64,000 nt of DNA from Blautia wexlerae DSM 19850 (GCF_025148125.1 NZ_CP102267.1:1808501-1872500), one strand, 5' to 3'; positions 36,420 to 44,959 are shown, counted from the first letter of the stretch. The notes: generated by a model not told the origin, from the letters alone. Program-made: numbers and translations.

Positions 36420-36943
36420 TAGAGATTATTTTGCATGATATCTGCGATACATTTCCATATCTGAAATATGGATTGGCGGCTGCAGTTTGTACTGCCCTGG
36501 CTTTAACAGTATTAAACCACAGTCGAATCATGGACAAGGAAAAGCGGAGCAACTATGTTTCGCTGCTAGGTAAGAGTATGTTTCTGGCATTTTACGGAGC
36601 GGTTTTGCTTCAGGTCACACTGCTGTCACGAGAACCGGGAAGCAGAACTGCCGCTGATTTGATTCCTTTCAGCACCTGGGGAACAACAGCGCAGAGCAGA
36701 GCGCATGAGATTGAGAATATGATTATGTTCCTGCCCGTAGGGGTGTTTCTTCCGATGTTGCATAGAGGACTGCGGGAATTTCGCACAGCCGTTCTGGTGC
36801 TGACTGGACTCAGCGCTGGCATTGAACTGATACAGTTTGTGACACAGCGGGGATATCTGCAGACAGATGATGTAATTATGAATGTACTGGGTGGTGTGGC
36901 TGGATATACATTTTGGCGATTGATTTTCAAATGGAGGAAATAG
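36416..36943 (+). CDS. VanZ-like membrane protein
   Basis: 175 aa with four or five membrane helices. The VanZ-family signature is present: LLSREPGSRTAADLIPFSTW, NMIMFLPVGVFLPML, GLSAGIELIQFVTQRGYLQT, DDVIMNVLGGVAGY. VanZ-like proteins are poorly understood; the type member gives low-level teicoplanin resistance. The ATG overlaps the DUF4062 stop, so the two are co-translated. A nucleotidyltransferase start follows 3 bp later, so the original operon was longer. Confidence 0.88.
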   Translation: MIEIILHDICDTFPYLKYGLAAAVCTALALTVLNHSRIMDKEKRSNYVSLLGKSMFLAFYGAVLLQVTLLSREPGSRTAADLIPFSTWGTTAQSRAHEIENMIMFLPVGVFLPMLHRGLREFRTAVLVLTGLSAGIELIQFVTQRGYLQTDDVIMNVLGGVAGYTFWRLIFKWRK

Positions 36944-36946
36944 CAT

Positions 36947-37114
36947 ATGAAAAACACAACATTACTGATTATGGCAGCCGGTATCGGCTCACGCTTCGGC
37001 GGAGGAATCAAGCAATTGGAGCCGGTGGGATTACATGATGAGATTATTATGGACTATTCCATCCATGATGCCATCGAAGCCGGATTTAACAAGATAATCT
37101 TCGTTGTCCGCTGA
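36947..37114 (+). pseudogene. Nucleotidyltransferase, N-terminal fragment
   Basis: 55 codons starting MKNTTLLIMAAGIGSRFGGG, with ATGGAGG upstream. The family normally has ~300 residues; here the frame ends in an abrupt TGA after IIFVVR, at the junction with foreign sequence at 37111. It would have activated a sugar or choline phosphate for surface polymers. Confidence 0.8.
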
Positions 37115-37139
37115 AGGCAGTGAGCATTGTGGTCAGACC

Positions 37140-37680
37140 GTGCGTCCAGCTAAGGGTATATAGTCCGGTGGGTGGAAGCCCCATCAAATAAGCTGCTAAC
37201 CACAGCATTTGAAGCGAGTCTTGAGTCTGTCGCGGTAACGTTGCAGGCTAAGCGTAGACAGCAAGATAACAGGGATAGCTATTGAGCACCGAAATCCTAA
37301 AGTCACCAGAGGGTCGACATCGTGGTCTGGATGGAAGACAACGTGTGTAAACAGAAAGTATGCCTGACAACCAGAAGAAGGATGGTAAAAGAAATGCAGG
37401 TAGTCGGAGGTCCGAATAGTACCAAGGAAGGTATGAACAAAAATAAATACCAGAGGGAAGTCGAGAGAGAACTGTTCCTCACAGTTCTGACCTGCGAAAC
37501 CATATCAAAGAGGAATAGGGGAGAAGTCTGGAAGAAAACATAAACGCTCTTATAGAACGTCTAAAGAAAAAGTCCTATAAGCCGAAACCAGCAAGGCTGG
37601 TGGAAATGCAGAGAAGTAAATCTTCTGTTAGTGAAGATGAGAACATGCAGATTAAAAGAGATGATTGCAAAATTTTTCAG
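37140..37680 (+). mobile_element. Group II intron remnant (5' ribozyme domains plus scraps of maturase)
   Basis: It begins GTGCGTCCAGCTAAGGGTAT, the characteristic GUGCG 5' end of group II introns, directly after GGTCAGACC (37131-37139). Some 400 bases of structured domain I-III-like sequence follow, then a short in-frame RT start scrap (NALIERLKKKSYKPKPARLVE) fused at 37607 to the maturase segment also found at 1271-1330. The RT core and domains V-VI are not seen, so it cannot splice or move. Confidence 0.75.
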
Positions 37681-37725
37681 GAAGTTCACGTTACCTATGT
37701 TCTTAATGAAGGGTGAGGAATGTTA

Positions 37726-38241
37726 ATGTCGCTATGGTATGTAATGCAGGTGCGGGCAGGTACTGAAGAAAATGCCCGATGCCAGTGTCTGCGGTTAATC
37801 AGCAGTAATATATTGGAACACTGCTTTGTTCCATACTATCAGCAGAAGAAGCGGTTTCAGGGTGAGTGGCATATTCAGGAAACAGTACTTTTTCCGGGAT
37901 ATGTGTTTTTGGTTACTTCTGATTTGAAACAGCTTATGGATAGTCTCAGAAAAGTAACAGGAATGATCAGATTATTGAGGACAGGGGAACAAATTGTTCC
38001 GTTATCAGGAGAGGAAGTGGATTTGCTTCTGAAACTGGGAAGAGAAGAACAATTGGTACGCATGTCTACAGGAGTTATTGAGAATGCTTATGTCAAAGTA
38101 TTTGATGGACCATTAAAGGGTATGGAAGATTGTATAAAGAAGATTGACAGGCATAAGCGAAAAGCCCATATTGCTATAGAAATGTTTGGAAGGAGCATGG
38201 ATGTAGAGATTGGATTGGAGATTATTTCTAAGATTAAATGA
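37726..38241 (+). CDS. loaP: LoaP-type NusG paralog (processive transcription antiterminator)
   Basis: 171 aa. The NGN domain starts SLWYVMQVRAGTEENARCQC and contains CFVPYYQQKKRFQGEWH and LFPGYVFLVTSD, followed by TGMIRLLRTGEQIVPLSGEE. The C-terminal KOW domain is VKVFDGPLKGMEDCIKKIDR + HKRKAHIAIEMFG. This is the specialised NusG layout of LoaP, which loads on RNA polymerase at an RNA hairpin in the 5' leader and suppresses terminators across long operons. GGGTGAGG lies 7 bases before the ATG at 37726. It directly precedes the six-gene operon at 38609-48392, which has a leader hairpin and an internal terminator as expected for a LoaP target. Confidence 0.85.
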   Translation: MSLWYVMQVRAGTEENARCQCLRLISSNILEHCFVPYYQQKKRFQGEWHIQETVLFPGYVFLVTSDLKQLMDSLRKVTGMIRLLRTGEQIVPLSGEEVDLLLKLGREEQLVRMSTGVIENAYVKVFDGPLKGMEDCIKKIDRHKRKAHIAIEMFGRSMDVEIGLEIISKIK

Positions 38242-38299
38242 GACAGTCCGGTGATTTGGAATGAAATATGGCAATTTGACAGAAATTTCGCGAAAAATG

Positions 38300-38327
38300 T
38301 TGAATAATATTGGAAAATTGATATAAT
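38300..38327 (+). promoter_or_regulatory. Promoter ahead of the leader hairpin
   Basis: TTGAAT (38300-38305), 16 bases, TATAAT (38322-38327). Transcription from about 38334 would place the hairpin at 38353-38380 near the 5' end of the leader RNA. Confidence 0.5.
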
Positions 38328-38352
38328 ATAGTACATGGATAAAAGCGGAGGG

Positions 38353-38380
38353 CTTAAATCGTCGCAGTGTCGCGTTTAAG
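38353..38380 (+). promoter_or_regulatory. Leader RNA hairpin, candidate LoaP loading element
   Basis: CTTAAA pairs with TTTAAG (38375-38380); inside, a 4-base bulge and CGC/GCG enclose the loop AGTGTC. There is no U-run behind it, so it is not a terminator. Its location between loaP and a long operon is what LoaP targets show; sequence match to known elements is not verified. Confidence 0.45.
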
Positions 38381-38478
38381 AAGAGAAGTGGACATAGTAC
38401 TATTATATTTATTCACTTGTGACATAGTGGAATGGTACTTTGTACACTTTTTTTGTTGAAAAAGTCGAACATAAATCA

Positions 38479-38507
38479 TTGACAAAATTGGGTAACTGGT
38501 ATATTAT
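38479..38507 (+). promoter_or_regulatory. Strong sigma-A promoter of the PRTase/HSP90 operon
   Basis: Consensus TTGACA (38479-38484), 17 bases, TATTAT (38502-38507). The transcription start falls at about 38514, at the edge of the palindrome at 38518-38547. Confidence 0.75.
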
Positions 38508-38517
38508 TAAGTAATTT

Positions 38518-38547
38518 GCAAATGTGCATAAAAATATGCACATTTGC
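38518..38547. promoter_or_regulatory. Operator-like palindrome at the transcription start
   Basis: Perfect 13-bp arms GCAAATGTGCATA and TATGCACATTTGC around AAAA. A bound dimer here would block the promoter at 38479-38507. The half-site TGTGCATA recurs at 44909-44916, 44 bases before the XRE regulator gene, which suggests that regulator as the binder. Confidence 0.6.
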
Positions 38548-38585
38548 ATATTGTGTAGGGAGTGGTACAAGACAGAAAGGGAGCA

Positions 38586-38618
38586 ATGGATATAGCAGAA
38601 AGGGAGCAATGGATATGA
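38586..38618 (+). CDS. 10-codon upstream ORF in a duplicated ribosome-binding-site unit
   Basis: The 21-bp unit CAGAAAGGGAGCAATGGATA + T occurs twice, 23 bases apart (38573 and 38596). Each has its own Shine-Dalgarno and ATG. The first ATG gives MDIAEREQWI and its stop overlaps the second start region, so it could modulate translation of the PRTase-like gene. Confidence 0.3.
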   Translation: MDIAEREQWI

Positions 38619-40540
38619 CAGAAAGGAGCATATACAGTTTATATGAGAGAGATAAAAGAGGAAAACTGACGATCAGGGCATTGATAGATGTTTTAGACAA
38701 AGCGGTTGCTGAGAATGCACCGGTTATTTTTATGTGCCGAAAAGCATACTGGCTATACCGGAGTTTACGTAGCTGTCTTCGGGATTGGGATAAGAAATAT
38801 GGCAGTCTGGTGGTTTTGAGCAATCGTTTTGTCATTAAGGAATCCATAAGTACTTTAGATGATCAATATCATACTGTTTATGTATTTGATGATACTGTGA
38901 ATACAGGACGCTCTCTTTATCAGATATATGAATTCATCATGAGAATGAATCCGAATCTTGAGATTAAGATGGTTGTAGCATGTGCACCGGAATCCAAGCT
39001 GGAATTAAAGAATAAACTTATGATGCAGGAGGATGATTCTGCTTTAGTAGAAAGATTTTTTGAATCATTGACAATTTGCTATTATGTTGGTATTGATGAA
39101 ATAGGATGGATTTCGTCACAGGAAATTTTTATGTATCAGCAGGAGATGATACCATATGTGATAGAGCTTCCGTTTATCAGACCTGCTATTGAAGAAAATA
39201 GGGAAGAAACAACAGGTAATCCATATATTATCAGTTTTCAGCGAGAGATTTTCAGAGGATTGTGTGCTGCTGGAGGAACTCAATGGAAATATGTGGATAA
39301 CTCGTATTTATGGCCGGATCGCCTGGATTCTGTTACAGGTGACGAAGAGATAAAGTGCGGTTTTTTCCAATATTATAATCCATACGTAGTTAAGACTTTG
39401 GGAGATTATGCACCAGAGTTGATCGTTAAATGCAGATATGAGGAAGCAGGTGATAATGTACAGATGATATTTACGCCTTTTGCAGTGATGGATTCTATAA
39501 GCTTTGAAGATGCATGGGCAATCTTTAATTGTTTGTATATGAACACTAATTATCTGAAACAGAAGAAAAAGGTATATAGACAGTTAAAAGAAAAAGAAGC
39601 TGTAGAGGAGAACGCAGTTAGTATGAAGCAGTTAGGTATAGCTGTTTTTAGAGCGAATGTGTTTTTCTTTTCTTTATATGTGTATAGTGCATTTAGGACA
39701 ATGGTTTCTAAGGTTACGAATTGTCAACTAATGCTTGATCAGCAATTTATGGGTGAGAGTTTTTCGGAAGATTTTATTAAATATACAGGTAAATTAAGCG
39801 AATGGAAACCGGAAGAATTTCTTGAACGTATTCGAAATTTGAAACCAGTTACAAAGATTCTGAGACAGAATGAGTTCAGGAATATTGAATATGAACATAT
39901 TAAAAATGATATTCCGGGATTACTTGCTCAGATTAGACTTGAGATTCTTAGAAAAAAGAGACAAAAAGCGGATAATATATTTACACCTATAGAAGAAATA
40001 GAGGATTATGTTTTTCATAAAACATCAGATAAGGACTTTCAGACAAGAAAGCAGATGCTTTTGAGTGTTATTCTTCAGATGACAGACCAGAGTGTGATTG
40101 GAAACAGTTTGAGAGTAGAGGATAATATTATTTATCGAGGATATCGCTATGGCGAGAATAGTGATGTTGTTTTGCCGTTTCGTAATTCATATATTCAATT
40201 TATTGTGGAAGTTTTCTATCATAATTGTGAAAAAATCTGTCAGTATGACAGTAAGAAGAGCAGACGACTTTATTTTAATCTTATCTCATATATGTTCCAT
40301 GAACTGGAAAGTTGGATGGAAGATCATGGCTATTTAAATGTGTTTGTATCTGCGGAGGAACTGGAATGGGGAAGTTTATATTACAGTGATGAACGTACAG
40401 ATATGGACACACTCATAAAAAATAAGAGAATGCTTATGCAGGATAACAGAGATAGACTGATGGAGAGAATTTTTCGTAAATGGATAGATGAATTTTCTGA
40501 TTCATGGGGAGAAGATTTGAAGTATATTGGAATTTTGTAG
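38609..40540 (+). CDS. Phosphoribosyltransferase-like protein, first gene of a predicted conflict operon
   Basis: 643 aa. The N-terminal ~200 residues show a type I PRTase fold: APVIFMCRKAYWLY, then the PRPP-binding loop VYVFDDTVNTGRSLYQIYEF (about 90-109, acidic pair D94-D95 and TG at 99-100). The remaining ~440 residues are mostly alpha-helical without motifs I know. PRTase-like proteins with long extra regions occur in predicted bacterial conflict systems, often next to HSP90-like and HD proteins (established from comparative genomics, as I recall). Biosynthetic PRTases are about 200 aa, so nucleotide salvage is unlikely. Start at 38609 from GGGAG; it is the second of two repeated start units. 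Confidence 0.7.
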   Translation: MDMTERSIYSLYERDKRGKLTIRALIDVLDKAVAENAPVIFMCRKAYWLYRSLRSCLRDWDKKYGSLVVLSNRFVIKESISTLDDQYHTVYVFDDTVNTGRSLYQIYEFIMRMNPNLEIKMVVACAPESKLELKNKLMMQEDDSALVERFFESLTICYYVGIDEIGWISSQEIFMYQQEMIPYVIELPFIRPAIEENREETTGNPYIISFQREIFRGLCAAGGTQWKYVDNSYLWPDRLDSVTGDEEIKCGFFQYYNPYVVKTLGDYAPELIVKCRYEEAGDNVQMIFTPFAVMDSISFEDAWAIFNCLYMNTNYLKQKKKVYRQLKEKEAVEENAVSMKQLGIAVFRANVFFFSLYVYSAFRTMVSKVTNCQLMLDQQFMGESFSEDFIKYTGKLSEWKPEEFLERIRNLKPVTKILRQNEFRNIEYEHIKNDIPGLLAQIRLEILRKKRQKADNIFTPIEEIEDYVFHKTSDKDFQTRKQMLLSVILQMTDQSVIGNSLRVEDNIIYRGYRYGENSDVVLPFRNSYIQFIVEVFYHNCEKICQYDSKKSRRLYFNLISYMFHELESWMEDHGYLNVFVSAEELEWGSLYYSDERTDMDTLIKNKRMLMQDNRDRLMERIFRKWIDEFSDSWGEDLKYIGIL

Positions 40541-40557
40541 CAAATAACTATATAAAA

Positions 40558-40590
40558 AGACTTAACGCGATTGTTAGGTCTTTTTTTATT
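40558..40590 (+). terminator. Intrinsic terminator inside the operon
   Basis: AGACTTAAC pairs with GTTAGGTCT (9 bp, one G-T) around GCGATT, followed by seven Ts. It stands between the first and second genes with only about 75 bp separating them, so downstream genes need read-through. Confidence 0.75.
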
Positions 40591-40615
40591 ACAAAAAATA
40601 GAGGTGGTGTTTTTA

Positions 40616-41353
40616 GTGAAACGTAGTATACGGTTATTTATTGCGGCGATTCAGAATTTTTATATGGAATGTACTATTAAACTGATGGATATGGGGAAAG
40701 GTTGTATTCATCCTGAGGAGTATTATGTTCCAGTGTATTTATATCCGGAATTATTTCGAAAGGCAGCGGCGTGTAATAATATGGCATGGGATGAGGAAGT
40801 ATTTTTGAAGGAGATAGATTATAATAAAAATCAGAAATATTACTGCACAAATCCATTGTTAAAAAAGATTGCAGAAAGTCTTAAAGATAATGGTAGATCC
40901 GGATATAAAATAACAGAATGTTTTAATGAAACAGAATTAAAACCGGAAACAGATGTTATTATTTTGTCTGCCTGTATGTTTCGGGAAGGGGAGTACCTTA
41001 TCAGAAGATGGTGTGAGATATGCGAGAGATATGCAGATGGATTGTATTTAGAAGTGAAAGAAAATGGGTTGGTAATTATATATTATCTCTTGTTTCAGAC
41101 TGATGCTGATATGAAAATCAATGAATCTTATCGTCAGAATTATCGGGATCTCTGGGAAGCAGTGACAGATGAAGCAGATAGAATACGTATAGAAGAGCTA
41201 TTTGTACTTCATTTTTTTGCAATAATTGAGAAATTAACAGAACAAATTGATTTGGCGGAAGAAGGTAATAAATTATCATCTGGAATCAGTATATGCAAAA
41301 ATCAAATTATTAAAGGGATTCGTGACAATGTATTGAATATAACCGAGATGTGA
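40616..41353 (+). CDS. Unknown helical protein, second gene of the conflict operon
   Basis: 245 aa from GTG 40616, which has GAGGTGG in front; a TTG at 40571 lies inside the terminator and is less likely. Mostly alpha-helical (SIRLFIAAIQNFYMECTIKL, ELFVLHFFAIIEKLTEQIDL), no signal peptide, no motif I recognise. Its stop overlaps an upstream GTG of the next gene and lies 12 bases from that gene's ATG, so it is tightly coupled to the HD-HSP90 gene. Confidence 0.6.
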   Translation: MKRSIRLFIAAIQNFYMECTIKLMDMGKGCIHPEEYYVPVYLYPELFRKAAACNNMAWDEEVFLKEIDYNKNQKYYCTNPLLKKIAESLKDNGRSGYKITECFNETELKPETDVIILSACMFREGEYLIRRWCEICERYADGLYLEVKENGLVIIYYLLFQTDADMKINESYRQNYRDLWEAVTDEADRIRIEELFVLHFFAIIEKLTEQIDLAEEGNKLSSGISICKNQIIKGIRDNVLNITEM

Positions 41354-41364
41354 GGAGAAAGACT

Positions 41365-44300
41365 ATGAATGATAATGATATGATAATCACTAACGTAATT
41401 AATGAAGGAAATCAGAACAATGTTAAGATATGTATTAATGCGGATACTTATCTGGAGAAGATTTTTTCTCAGAAATGTGCATCGGATAATAGAAAAATAC
41501 AGATTTATTATGAGTGGCAGAATACTAAAAACAGATATATACATCAGACTTCCATCATAGCGCATGATTTTCCTAATTATAGTGTGCATGATCAGGAACA
41601 TTCCAGAACGATAATTGAATCTATAGAGATGTTATTGGGAAGATGGAGAATAGAAAGATTCGGAATTGGAAATGCATGGCTCTTGCTGAATGCGGCGTAT
41701 GGTCATGATATTGGAATGGTGATTCAGCATCAGGAAGCTTTGGAACTCTGGCGGGATGACAGGGAATTTCAGAAGTATCTGGATAATATTTGTAATAATC
41801 CGGAATCTGATATGCAGGAAGCACTCCAATATTGTCGCCAGCTACATAATGTACTGCATAATAAAGAAAAATTAGATGGAATTGATGAGAGCGAAAACGT
41901 ATTTCAGATATATGAACTGACAAACGACTGGCCTGTTGTTGTTAAGAAAAATGTGATGATGATTACGGCAGATTATATTAGATGCCATCATGAGGAACGT
42001 AGTAAAAAGTTTTTTGAGAATCTGTCTAAAACTATAGGTATAGAAGTCGCTGAAAACCGTCTTTATAATTTACTTGGAAAAGTAGTATATTCTCATGGTA
42101 AAGATCTGGATTATATTTTTTCGGAACTGCCTAAGGAGACGATTGGGTTTGGAACTGAAAGAATACATCCGCAGTTTATAGCGTTACTGCTTCGTATTGG
42201 AGATTTGCTGGACCTGGATAATAACCGGTTTGATAGTATGCTTCTGCAGCATTTTGGGGCATTGCCAAAAACAAGTATGAAACATTTGCAGAAACATTTA
42301 TCCATCTCACATTTTCTTGTCACAGAGCGAAAGATTCAGGCAAAAGCGTATACTACTGATTATGAAGTGTGCAAAATTATGGATCAGTGGTTTCAGTATA
42401 TTAGAGAGGATATCGGGAATATTACTTCTAACTGGAATCGTGTGGCACCGAAAGAAATGGAAGGATGCACATTCAATTATTGTAATCTTGAGATTTATCT
42501 GAATGGTGAAAAATACGAGAGTTTTGGAAAGGCGCGTTTCGAAGTTGATAACAAACGTTTTATGAGTGTCCTTATCGGTGATAAGCTGTATGAAGAACAA
42601 TTGGTATTTCTGCGAGAATATATACAGAATGCTATGGATGCTACGAAGCTGATGTTATGGTTGAAATGGAAACAAGAAGAAAATATGCATGTTTTTACTG
42701 CTGATGAAAATGGACATGTAGATGAAACTCTTTCTAGTCTGGATTACGTTAATTTAAAAGACTATGCCATTAAAGTTGGAGTGGAGCTTGTTCAGGAAGA
42801 TGAATATGCCGTTTCAGATGTAGGAAAGAAATCTTGTTCTGAAGTATTGAGGGTCCATATTATTGATTCAGGTGTAGGTATGGATGAAGAATGCCTTAAG
42901 GCTTTGGCTGTGATTGGAACCGGATGGAGCGGACGTAAGAAATACTTTGAAGAGATAGGACGTATGCCGATATGGATGCAGCCAACAGGTAGTTTTGGGA
43001 TAGGTATTCAGTCTGGTTTTATGATGACAAACCGGATCAGAATTATAACAAGAGGCATGAATGAGAAACATGGATTGGATATTCAGTTGTATTCACCCAG
43101 ACAGCTGGGAAAGATTAATTATGTTTTCTTATCAGATAATCGGGTTGGTACAGAACTGATATTGGATGTTGACTGGGCGGATTTCTTGAGTAAACTTCAG
43201 GAATCAGGACATTATGAGAGTATTTTAAATACAGGTAATGGAGTTTTTGATTATGATGGAATATTACGGGATATAAAAAAATGTCTCACAAGATATATTG
43301 GTGAGGTGATTCCGAATAGTTTTATTCCTGTTCGTGTGGCAATAATATCGAAAAAGTTATCCAAATCTGAATCCGGTGAAGTAGTTGATTCTTATGTGCA
43401 GCAATTTCTTGATAAGGATTCCGGGACTATATTAAGAGACACTGGTAGTAATATAGATTATATCTTAAAGAATGACATGAGTGAGGCTTGTTTCTGGATG
43501 AGAGATGAACAAGTTTTTGTTCAAATGGAAAATGATGCAGAATTGTTTTCTGATCAGATGATAAGCGATAAGTTCTGTTATAAGGGTGTTCTGGTAAGGA
43601 ATAAAACTATTAAAAATAGAAAGGAAGACAATCTGATATCCAGATATATTCCGGTGAGTATGGATATTATGGGAATGAATGCCTCTGATTGTCTATTGAT
43701 AAGTAGAAGTCATTTTACTGAGAAAATGAATGGCAGGTTTGAGGAACTGGCATGGAAATGCTTTAAATTATATGTGGAGATTGTAGCAAAACATATAAAG
43801 AAACTTGGACTTAAAAATCAGTTGTCTGATGTAGTGAAAAATTCCAGGAGTCCATATTTATTATTAATGGGGGTTCTTTATTTTGGGAAAAATTCGGATG
43901 TAGCGTATATTTGTGAACAAAATGTATGGGCAGACACAACATATTTTATGCAGCATTTGAAAAAAGATACAAAGAAATATAAGCTGGAGGATAGTGTCCA
44001 TGTTACTTTCAATGATGTATACGAATGGTTTTCATCAGAAGATAAAATGATTGTATGGAAGGTTAACAGGACTGATCTTCAGAGTAAAGCTGAAAAAATT
44101 TTGGATATTGTTTCCATAATGAATGAAGAAGCTTCTGAAGAAGTGGAAAAAACCAGTAAATATGGGCTGAATATAAGAGAAAAAACAGAAAATTATTTAA
44201 AGAAAACTGTAAAAACGAAAGCAGATCCGAATTATATTATTACCGATCCGATTCTGGTCAATATTCTTGAAGAATTCATAGAGAAAAAGAGTGTTAATAG

Positions 44301-44838
44301 AGAATTGTTTAAAATTCAAAGTATTGATCAGGAAGACATGGTTCTGTCAGTGTATGATCCAGGATACAACTTGAAAAAGGAACAGAATACTGACACAGAA
44401 GAACAAAACGATTTAAGAGAAATCTTGCTTATGGCAATAAAACAAGAAAAATATTATATTGTGGTGGGTAAGGAATATGACAGAAAATTTTCAGAATTAT
44501 ATGTCAGGAAAGCTCCGCTTAACAATGATTTAACAGAAGAGTATCTCGAAAATCATAAAGTAATACTGTTTCCATTTAATGTAGATATTTACGGAGTGAT
44601 GAAAAAATGGTTTATTAAGATTAATATTCCTGATATAGATACAGAAAATAACGGAATAGAGAGGGAGCAGAACTTTTGGGATTATGTGTTAAATAACCCG
44701 GCATGGGAGCGGGCAGTGCAGTGGACCATGAGGCATGGTGTAAATAAAAAGAGTTTTCAGCAGAGAGGTGCTATTACACAACAGTACAAAGAATTATGTA
44801 AAGAGTTTCTGAAGGCATATATAGATTGTTGCAAATGA
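41365..44838 (+). CDS. HD-domain plus HSP90-like GHKL ATPase protein (1157 aa)
   Basis: Residues ~50-350 form an HD-type domain: VHDQEHSRTIIESIEML (H75-D76, H79), AAYGHDIGM (H114-D115), DYIRCHHEERS (H208-H209) and LLLRIGDLLDLDNNR (D280). Residues ~385-700 are an HSP90-like ATPase: N-box LREYIQNAMDATKL (E418, N422), VHIIDSGVGMDEEC (D501-x-G-x-G) and PTGSFGIGIQSGF (542-547). The C-terminal ~450 residues are unassigned. HD plus HSP90 fusions are known only as predicted components of bacterial conflict systems; the HD part may hydrolyse a nucleotide or phosphate ester, the HSP90 part may be the ATP-driven sensor or chaperone for effectors. GAGGAG precedes the ATG at 41365. Confidence 0.8.
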   Translation: MNDNDMIITNVINEGNQNNVKICINADTYLEKIFSQKCASDNRKIQIYYEWQNTKNRYIHQTSIIAHDFPNYSVHDQEHSRTIIESIEMLLGRWRIERFGIGNAWLLLNAAYGHDIGMVIQHQEALELWRDDREFQKYLDNICNNPESDMQEALQYCRQLHNVLHNKEKLDGIDESENVFQIYELTNDWPVVVKKNVMMITADYIRCHHEERSKKFFENLSKTIGIEVAENRLYNLLGKVVYSHGKDLDYIFSELPKETIGFGTERIHPQFIALLLRIGDLLDLDNNRFDSMLLQHFGALPKTSMKHLQKHLSISHFLVTERKIQAKAYTTDYEVCKIMDQWFQYIREDIGNITSNWNRVAPKEMEGCTFNYCNLEIYLNGEKYESFGKARFEVDNKRFMSVLIGDKLYEEQLVFLREYIQNAMDATKLMLWLKWKQEENMHVFTADENGHVDETLSSLDYVNLKDYAIKVGVELVQEDEYAVSDVGKKSCSEVLRVHIIDSGVGMDEECLKALAVIGTGWSGRKKYFEEIGRMPIWMQPTGSFGIGIQSGFMMTNRIRIITRGMNEKHGLDIQLYSPRQLGKINYVFLSDNRVGTELILDVDWADFLSKLQESGHYESILNTGNGVFDYDGILRDIKKCLTRYIGEVIPNSFIPVRVAIISKKLSKSESGEVVDSYVQQFLDKDSGTILRDTGSNIDYILKNDMSEACFWMRDEQVFVQMENDAELFSDQMISDKFCYKGVLVRNKTIKNRKEDNLISRYIPVSMDIMGMNASDCLLISRSHFTEKMNGRFEELAWKCFKLYVEIVAKHIKKLGLKNQLSDVVKNSRSPYLLLMGVLYFGKNSDVAYICEQNVWADTTYFMQHLKKDTKKYKLEDSVHVTFNDVYEWFSSEDKMIVWKVNRTDLQSKAEKILDIVSIMNEEASEEVEKTSKYGLNIREKTENYLKKTVKTKADPNYIITDPILVNILEEFIEKKSVNRELFKIQSIDQEDMVLSVYDPGYNLKKEQNTDTEEQNDLREILLMAIKQEKYYIVVGKEYDRKFSELYVRKAPLNNDLTEEYLENHKVILFPFNVDIYGVMKKWFIKINIPDIDTENNGIEREQNFWDYVLNNPAWERAVQWTMRHGVNKKSFQQRGAITQQYKELCKEFLKAYIDCCK

Positions 44839-44959
44839 AAGAAAAGGGTATGACTGGACAGAAACGGTTATATGAGAATATTAATCACTAAAAATAATGC
44901 AATAAGGTTGTGCATATATGAGTGAAATTTAAAGAATTAATTTGGAATCAGGGGGGAGT
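44839..44959 (+). other. Intergenic region before the XRE regulator
   Basis: 121 bases with no gene. It contains TGTGCATA at 44909-44916, matching half of the operator palindrome at 38518-38547, and poor promoter-like AT-rich sequence. The regulator may have a secondary promoter here. Confidence 0.4.

Larger units (their letters stand above)
34865..37093. repeat. 2.2-kb direct duplication, right copy
   Basis: The intact counterpart of 8675-10901, in direct orientation 26.2 kb away. All three gene starts and the leader hairpin are conserved. This copy extends 18 bases further into the nucleotidyltransferase gene before its own break at 37111. Confidence 0.93.

Noticed and set aside
38353..38380. 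Leader hairpin as a riboswitch
   Set aside because: Too small and lacking any known aptamer signature; the loaP context makes an antiterminator loading element more likely.
38518..38547. Palindrome as a rho-independent terminator
   Set aside because: It has no T-run and lies immediately downstream of a consensus promoter, so an operator is more plausible.
40571..40615. TTG at 40571 as the start of the second operon gene
   Set aside because: It would place the first 15 codons inside a terminator hairpin and T-run; GTG 40616 has a proper Shine-Dalgarno sequence.
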